Assembly (NCBI RefSeq): GCF_031195445.1
Contig: NZ_CP133480.1
Coordinates: 2,032,001 to 2,096,000, forward strand
Source: Acuticoccus sp. MNP-M23
GTDB lineage: Bacteria > Pseudomonadota > Alphaproteobacteria > Rhizobiales > Amorphaceae
Reading direction: 5' to 3'
Length of the DNA: 64,000 nucleotides
Below are positions 59,701-64,000 of this stretch, one piece after another. The notes beneath the pieces were generated by a model. The model did no database searches, was not told the origin of the DNA, and worked only from the letters and a program-made list of their open reading frames with translations. The translations under genes were made by a program, and so were the position numbers. Position 1 is the first letter of the stretch. Every line of letters starts with the position of its first letter.

Positions 59701-62700
59701 ACCCCGACGTCACGCTGTCGCTCAACGCCCAGTTCGCGCTGGGCGGCGCGGGCGGCGACGGCGGCAACGGCGCGGCGGCATCCGCAACGGTGGCGGACGG
59801 CTCCACCGTCACCACCAATGGCGCGGGCTCGCACGGCGTTCTGGTGCAGTCCATCGGCGGGGGCGGCGGGTCTGGCGGCGATGCGTCCACGGCCACCACC
59901 ACCTTTCCCGATTCCACCGACACCTACACGCTCACCATCAATGCGGCGATGGGCGGCTCGGGCGGTGATGGCGGCGCGGGTGGCGCGGCGTCAGCCACTG
60001 TGGGGTCCAGCAGCGGAACGGCGGCAAGCCCCACGACCATTGCCACAAAGGGGGCCTACGCCAACGCGGTGGTGGTGCAGTCCATCGGTGGTGGCGGCGG
60101 CAACAGCGGGACGCCGACGAGCGTGACGAACCAGCTGCGCGGGGCCGGCAAATTCAACGTGACGATGGATGTGGGTGCGGCCAACATCCTGTCCAGCGAG
60201 CTGGGGGCAGATGGCGGTGCGGCCAGCGTGACGCTGTATGAAGACGCGGTGCTGACCACCACCGGCGACGGATCCCGCGCGGTGGTTGCCCAGTCCATCG
60301 GCGGTGGTGGCGGCACCCTTCAGGGCGGCGAACTGTCTCTCGGCGGTACGGTCAACACCGATGCTGACGAAGAAAAGGGCAGCTACACCGGCGCGGTCAC
60401 GGTCGGCCTCGGCGGTACCGGCGGCCAGGGCGGCGCAGGCGGTGCGGTCACCGTCGACATGAACGGCGCGTCCATTGTCACCGCCGGACTCGATGCCGAC
60501 GGTGTGCTGGCCCAGTCCATCGGCGGGGGTGGTGGCCTTGCCGGCTCGGTGGGGTCCTCCAGCAACACGGCGGACGACGACAGCAGCGGAATTTCGGACG
60601 ATGACGACGACGATATCGACGTCACGCTGACCACCTCCGTCGGTGGCAGTGGCGGCACGGGCGGGACCGGCGGCGCGGTTGCGGTCAACTATCGCGGCAG
60701 CACCGCCACCAGCGGCAGCTGGGCCGACGGCGTGGTGGCGCAGTCCATCGGCGGCGGCGGCGGGACGGGGGGCACAGCGCTCTCGTCGTCCACGGGCGAA
60801 ACCGGGCAGGTGGACATCAGCGTCGGCGGCTCGGGCGGGTCGGGCGGCAACGCGGGCGCCGTTTCGGTGACCTACAACGACAATGCCCCAGGCGCGTTCA
60901 TCGACACCGCGGGTTATATGGCCCACGGCACGCTTGCCCAGTCCATCGGCGGGGGCGGCGGCCAGGGCGGAGACGGGTCGGACTCCGCCAGCGGCACCCT
61001 CAGCGTCGGCGGCAGCGATGGCGGCTCCGGCGGTGCGTCGGGCAATGGCGGCAGCGTCAGCCTGTCCGGCTACATCAACACGTCTACGCAGGGCGACGAC
61101 GCCCACGCGGTCGTTGCGCAGTCCATCGGTGGCGGCGGGGGGATTGCGGGAAGCGGAACGTCGGATACGGCGGACGGTGGCGATGACAGCTATTCGATCG
61201 ACCTTTCGGTCGGTGGTTCGGGCGGCAGCGGCGGTGCGGGCGGCATGGTCACCATCTCGGTCGGAACCGACATGAACACATATGGCGAGCGGGCGTTCGG
61301 CATTGTCGCCCAGTCCATCGGGGGTGGCGGCGGGATCGGCGGCGCTGGCAACGCGGACAATCTTGCAAGCGTCAACCTCGGCGGCTCGGGCGGGGGTGGC
61401 GGTGACGGCGGCGCGGTGTCCGTCACGCTCACCTCCGGGAGTGTGTCCACGCGCGGCACCGGCGCTCACGCGGTCATCGCGCAGTCCATCGGCGGTGGTG
61501 GAGGCCTTGCCGGCGCGGCGGGCAGCGGGCCGCTCAGTCTCATCTCGCGCGCGGGCGGCGCTTCCGGCAATGGCGGGGCCGTCACGGTGGTCTCCGATGC
61601 GGCGATCACGACATCGGGCAACTACGCCTACGGCATTCTGGCGCAGTCCATCGGGGGCGGCGGCGGCTTTGGCGGCGATGCCGACGGGACCTTCGCCGGG
61701 GCCAATTCCGGCGGTTCCGGCACGGCGGGCACGGTGACCGTCACCACCAACAGCACAGTCAGCGCAACCGGCGCAGGTGCCATCGGCATTCTGGCGCAGA
61801 GCGATGCGCCGAGCGGTGCCGGCGACATCACCATCGCCGTCAATGCCGACATCACCGGCGGCAGCGGCAGCGACGGCTATGCGGTGTACGCAGCGGGCGG
61901 CAGCGTCAACCAGCTCCTCGTGCAAAGCGGGGTCAGCATCACCCCCGGTTCCGGCGGCTATGCGGTGGGCTATTCGTCGAACCTTGCGCAGTCCACCGCT
62001 CCGGCGGCCAATGCGGCCAGCCTTGCCACGGCGCCCGGCCTGATCATTCGCAACGCCGGCACATTGCGCGGCAGCGTCCGCGGGCAGCGGGTCGATGGCG
62101 CGGAAACGGTCACGGTCCGGAACCTGCGGCGCGGCCTGCTGGTCGATGCCGGGCGCTACGCCGCCAACGTCAACAATCGCGGCCGCCTCGTCATCGGCGA
62201 TGGCACGGACGAGACCCGGCAGCTCACCATTCGGGGCAATTTCAGCCAGACCGGCGCCGGCACCACCGAAACGGTGGCAGACTTCCAGGGCGGGCGCGCC
62301 AGCGCCATCAATGTGAAGGGCAATGCGGACCTCGCCGGTACGCTGAAGGTGGACGCCAGCACCATCTACCGGGGCCGCACCGCCACGCTGATGACCGTGA
62401 GCGGTGCCATCACCGGCACCATCGAGGCCATGGATACTCCTGCGGTAGATTATGAGACGACCACCCGCGGCGGGACGGTGCGCATCGGCGTCGCGGGCAC
62501 CCGCTTCGGCAGTGCGTTCGACCAGCTCACGCCGAACCAGAGCACCGCAGGCGGCCACCTCGATGCGTTGTTCGCGGCCAGGGCCGGGCGCTACGCTGCG
62601 GTGCTGGCGGAGTACAACCGGCTTTCGCAACTGGGCGACGACGGGGCGGCCTATGCCGCGGCGGTCAATGCGCTGTCGCCGGGCGGCTCCCAGGCGGCTG

Positions 62701-63614
62701 CCGCCGCGCAGGCGGTCCTCACCCAAAGCCGGCTCAACAAGGCGCTGAGCTGTCCCCATTTCCAGGGCGACAACGCACTGGTCTCCGAAGGCACCTGCAC
62801 ATGGGGCGGGCTTGCGGCCTCGTCGATCGATCAGGGCGGGCAGGGCGGCTATGACGGCACCTTGTGGGGCTTTGCCGCCGGTGCGCAGGTGGAGGTGCAG
62901 CCAAACTGGTATCTCGGCTTTGCCGGCGGCTACGAAAGCAGCGACTTCGGCAGCGCCGACGGCTTGTCTTCGGCCGATGGCGACACGGTGTTCGCATCGC
63001 TCGCGCTGAAGCGTCAGCTGGGCGGGTTTCTTCTATCCGGCGCGATATCCGGCAGCTACGGGTGGTACGATGTCGACCGCACCGTCGCCGGCCCCGGCTT
63101 TTCGGCAAAGGCAACCGCAGACAGCGACATCTATACGCTCGGGGCGCGCGCCAGGGTGTCCTACACGGCCGCAAGCGAGGTCGCCTACGTCCGTCCCTTC
63201 CTCGATCTCGATGCGGTTTATGCAAACTCCAGCGCCTACACCGAGCGTGGCGCGGGACTCTTCAACCTCAGCGTTTCGGGCCAGGAGCAGACGGCATTCG
63301 TCGCCACCCCGGCGGTGGAAATCGGCGCGCGGCTGAAAGCGTTCGGCGAATGGGACGCGCGGCTCTACGCAACCGCCGGAATCAGCCTCTCCACCGAGGA
63401 CGACTGGAAGACCGACGCCCGGCTCGTTTCGGCCCCGCTCAATGCGGGGACGTTCCAAACCACGCTGCCGGTGGCGGACGTGTTCGCCCGTGTCGGGGCA
63501 GGCATGCAGATATCGAACACGTCAGGCTTTGACGTGCGGGCCGATTACGAGGGCGCCTTCGGCAACGATTTTTCGAGCCATTCCGGCACGTTGCGCCTGG
63601 TCAAGCGGTTCTGA
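56742..63614 (+). CDS. Giant glycine-rich autotransporter (type V secretion)
   Basis: 2290-residue exported surface protein. The signal peptide spans residues about 1-30 (LLLASPVVAQ). The passenger, about residues 31-2010, is glycine-rich, with 17 good copies of a (A/V/I)QS(I/V)GGGGG module plus several degraded ones, spaced about 60-110 residues. From about residue 2020 to the end is an autotransporter beta-barrel (GLAASSIDQ, then alternating strands), ending with Phe (SGTLRLVKRF), as outer-membrane barrels do. The protein is probably adhesive or structural; no protease or lipase motif is seen. Cysteines occur only near the passenger start and just before the barrel. No partner genes are nearby. 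Confidence 0.9.
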   Translation: MPGPNSRRLLMLTTALTSGGLLLASPVVAQTAGCTSVNGTCTFSDGSSEQGSYSAVPFVYSSTGSAGSGSTDGGTGGGGSFVYDSPVVVQLPLSSGAAYPYATAIESAGGAGSTGGPSAGGAGGNLNINAGANSAILDITEYFSTIGNIQARLVTSTGGNGNDNNTNDKSNGGAGGAGGDITYTGNSQGSSVSTSLTGTSGPGVISATFLQSSGGQGGRGNEGATFTPYGGAGGAGGNVTVNGAGPQYVGSSDYPVVAGSVFGLAAFSFGGSGPDDFNSAANETQGGGGASTGGQGGTVAVTMEENDNVFVYGQSTAGEMRGVYARSQGGNGGWSYNVGVDKDFTDGGNGGAGGAASVTLNASAAVVQSGTAVSDNQSAAVVAMSIGGEGGVGQSGTTGGSGGAGGAATVTVTSEPLGIGGEAILGSGTGVDGIWAYTRGGTGGDGLDNANSSTGGVGGNGGTVAVTVDLQSDQSIVAEASSAGSDSGRGIAAQSIGYFGGEGSDGNAVFGSPGSAGGGGNGGAVTVRMNSGNISTDGTNDAGSGLNFAHGILAQSIGGGGGDGGDFQGLFGGEGGAGGKGGNGADVTVVNAAPIATKGTQANGILAQSIGGGGGSGGVSSAALVALGGNGGSSGTSGTVSVTNSGAISTLGYGASGILAQSIVGAGGAAGVSSGAVSIGGTGGSASTQAPGTLTATNTGSIVTAGNAAIGLHAQSIGGGGGSASGGDGSDQSSGIYTLGTKGGGGGAGGAVTIADVGTITTAGNYGYGVLAHSIGGGGGNGGDAFSASILGTVTAAVGGQAGGGGNGGAVTVKNTVPFAVSTAGQAATGIYAQSVGGGGGTGGDASTKALVTLVQIGIGGDGGDAGNGGNVAVALDGGSITTAGTQAGGVKVQSVGGGGGSGGNASSSSAGVVSLGFAVGGFADGGGNGGTASAALTDATISTATSAAGTNDAIGVLIQSIGGGGGTGGAATASAITTGVPVDPEDPDVTLSLNAQFALGGAGGDGGNGAAASATVADGSTVTTNGAGSHGVLVQSIGGGGGSGGDASTATTTFPDSTDTYTLTINAAMGGSGGDGGAGGAASATVGSSSGTAASPTTIATKGAYANAVVVQSIGGGGGNSGTPTSVTNQLRGAGKFNVTMDVGAANILSSELGADGGAASVTLYEDAVLTTTGDGSRAVVAQSIGGGGGTLQGGELSLGGTVNTDADEEKGSYTGAVTVGLGGTGGQGGAGGAVTVDMNGASIVTAGLDADGVLAQSIGGGGGLAGSVGSSSNTADDDSSGISDDDDDDIDVTLTTSVGGSGGTGGTGGAVAVNYRGSTATSGSWADGVVAQSIGGGGGTGGTALSSSTGETGQVDISVGGSGGSGGNAGAVSVTYNDNAPGAFIDTAGYMAHGTLAQSIGGGGGQGGDGSDSASGTLSVGGSDGGSGGASGNGGSVSLSGYINTSTQGDDAHAVVAQSIGGGGGIAGSGTSDTADGGDDSYSIDLSVGGSGGSGGAGGMVTISVGTDMNTYGERAFGIVAQSIGGGGGIGGAGNADNLASVNLGGSGGGGGDGGAVSVTLTSGSVSTRGTGAHAVIAQSIGGGGGLAGAAGSGPLSLISRAGGASGNGGAVTVVSDAAITTSGNYAYGILAQSIGGGGGFGGDADGTFAGANSGGSGTAGTVTVTTNSTVSATGAGAIGILAQSDAPSGAGDITIAVNADITGGSGSDGYAVYAAGGSVNQLLVQSGVSITPGSGGYAVGYSSNLAQSTAPAANAASLATAPGLIIRNAGTLRGSVRGQRVDGAETVTVRNLRRGLLVDAGRYAANVNNRGRLVIGDGTDETRQLTIRGNFSQTGAGTTETVADFQGGRASAINVKGNADLAGTLKVDASTIYRGRTATLMTVSGAITGTIEAMDTPAVDYETTTRGGTVRIGVAGTRFGSAFDQLTPNQSTAGGHLDALFAARAGRYAAVLAEYNRLSQLGDDGAAYAAAVNALSPGGSQAAAAAQAVLTQSRLNKALSCPHFQGDNALVSEGTCTWGGLAASSIDQGGQGGYDGTLWGFAAGAQVEVQPNWYLGFAGGYESSDFGSADGLSSADGDTVFASLALKRQLGGFLLSGAISGSYGWYDVDRTVAGPGFSAKATADSDIYTLGARARVSYTAASEVAYVRPFLDLDAVYANSSAYTERGAGLFNLSVSGQEQTAFVATPAVEIGARLKAFGEWDARLYATAGISLSTEDDWKTDARLVSAPLNAGTFQTTLPVADVFARVGAGMQISNTSGFDVRADYEGAFGNDFSSHSGTLRLVKRF
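58398..61680 (+). repeat. Coding repeat array, QSIGGGGG modules
   Basis: Within the autotransporter passenger, about 17 repeats of the DNA pattern cagtccatcggcggcggcgg (with silent variants) recur at irregular intervals of roughly 150-350 bp, each following an A/V/I codon. Between them come TV-rich strands (AVTVTNSGAI types) that would form beta-helix rungs. Silent differences between copies indicate selection on protein sequence rather than recent DNA duplication. Confidence 0.82.
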
Positions 63615-63708
63615 CGGCGGCACCCCGACGCCGGGCGGGCCTGCCGCGAGCCGAAACATTCTTGCAGCCTTGCCTGTTGACCCTAAATGCCCGAGCGCGG
63701 CACACACG

Positions 63709-63744
63709 GGCCGCGACCGGATCCGTATTGCCGGCGTCGCGGCC
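63709..63744. terminator. Hairpin after the autotransporter gene
   Basis: GGCCGCGAC (63709-63717) pairs perfectly with GTCGCGGCC (63736-63744) around an 18-nt loop, 94 bp after the autotransporter stop. It may terminate that transcript or act on the gene at 63800. No U-tract follows. Confidence 0.4.
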
Positions 63745-63799
63745 GCTCATGCCGGGGGCGAACCCGGCCACTTGAACAAAGAACACACTGTTGGACACA

Positions 63800-64000
63800 A
63801 TGGACCTGACTGTTGCCATCGATCCGGGTTCCGGCGGGCATGACGATCTGATCATGACGATCCCTCTCCTGGGGTTGGAGATCTGCGCTGACACGTACTA
63901 TTTTGCCATTGCGCTGGAAGATGCCGGGTCGGAGTTCGACCAGAGCGATGTGAAGAAGGGCGTCGCCTCGCTTCTCAGACGCTGGTCCGAGGCATCAAAA
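63800..64000 (+). CDS. Start of an unidentified gene, cut by right edge
   Basis: An open frame of 67 codons, beginning at ATG 63800 (MDLTVAIDPGSGGHDDL), has no stop before the window ends. A TTG nine bases upstream is also in frame; no good ribosome site is seen. The visible part mixes hydrophobic (LIMTIPLLGLEICADTYYF) and acidic residues and ends in a likely helix with basic residues. The family cannot be recognised. Confidence 0.4.
   Translation, partial: MDLTVAIDPGSGGHDDLIMTIPLLGLEICADTYYFAIALEDAGSEFDQSDVKKGVASLLRRWSEASK

Noticed and set aside
58398-61680. CRISPR-like or tandem DNA repeats
   Set aside because: Repeats are in frame, differ by silent changes, are unevenly spaced and encode protein modules; no leader, cas genes or constant spacers.
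59991-62759. A 922-codon minus-strand frame in the autotransporter region
   Set aside because: It arises from stop-poor GC-rich glycine repeats on the opposite strand; its product is low-complexity Ala/Asp/Gly/Arg with no start site and no motif.

Overview
The window is GC-rich, densely packed DNA with short intergenic gaps. Many genes overlap by 1-4 bases (ATGA, TGATG, GTGA), and GTG and TTG starts are common. Gene content points to a free-living, metabolically versatile alphaproteobacterium, probably of the Hyphomicrobiales/Rhodobacterales kind: a Bradyrhizobium-type tartrate dehydratase, a fused TctA-TctB permease, a MaoC-Pta fusion next to acetate kinase, and a large autotransporter. I did not assign a genus. 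I found no rRNA, tRNA, CRISPR array, insertion sequence or prophage gene.

Layout. (1) 1-6900: a glycine betaine/choline-type ABC transporter (ProX-ProV-ProW, with ProW cut by the left edge), then a DeoR regulator, a LicA-like choline kinase, a SAM methyltransferase and a HAD phosphatase. (2) 7043-10840: a RecD-like helicase and two divergent EamA exporters. (3) 10868-20495: a sugar or polyol catabolic regulon. One arm (minus strand) encodes a split transketolase, an FGGY kinase, a SorC-type regulator and an SDR. The other (plus strand) encodes a ribose-type ABC transporter and a second SDR. Three copies of a TGAATA-N2-TATTCA palindrome mark its control points. (4) 20515-28009: tartrate/malate use, with D-tartrate dehydratase, two isocitrate-dehydrogenase-like oxidative enzymes, a tripartite tricarboxylate transporter and a divergent LysR regulator. 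(5) 28071-33997: a fasciclin protein, then a second sugar ABC operon that ends in an LVIVD beta-propeller protein. (6) 34404-43524: a branched-chain-amino-acid-type ABC operon, an aspartate-dehydrogenase-like protein, a small unknown protein, an SDR, a GlcD-like flavoprotein and a FadR-type GntR regulator. (7) 43617-52495: a TetR regulator and a BMP/nucleoside-type ABC transporter interleaved with a cysteine hydrolase and a RidA-like protein, converging on a lone molybdenum hydroxylase large subunit. (8) 52798-56589: MaoC-Pta, acetate kinase, a TetR regulator and a DUF1772 membrane protein behind twin TetR-type operators. (9) 56742-63614: a 2290-residue glycine-rich autotransporter, then a gene cut by the right edge.

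The theme is solute scavenging: six multicomponent importers plus two drug/metabolite exporters in 64 kb, most beside the enzymes and the one-component regulator that would use or sense their substrate. No clearly unprecedented system stands out. The strongest new observations are regulatory: the SorC operator set, the twin TetR palindromes, and inverted repeats before the BMP and sugar operons. Next is the unassigned transporter-hydrolase-RidA-Mo-hydroxylase neighbourhood. No homology search was run; family calls rest on motifs and remembered family sequences.
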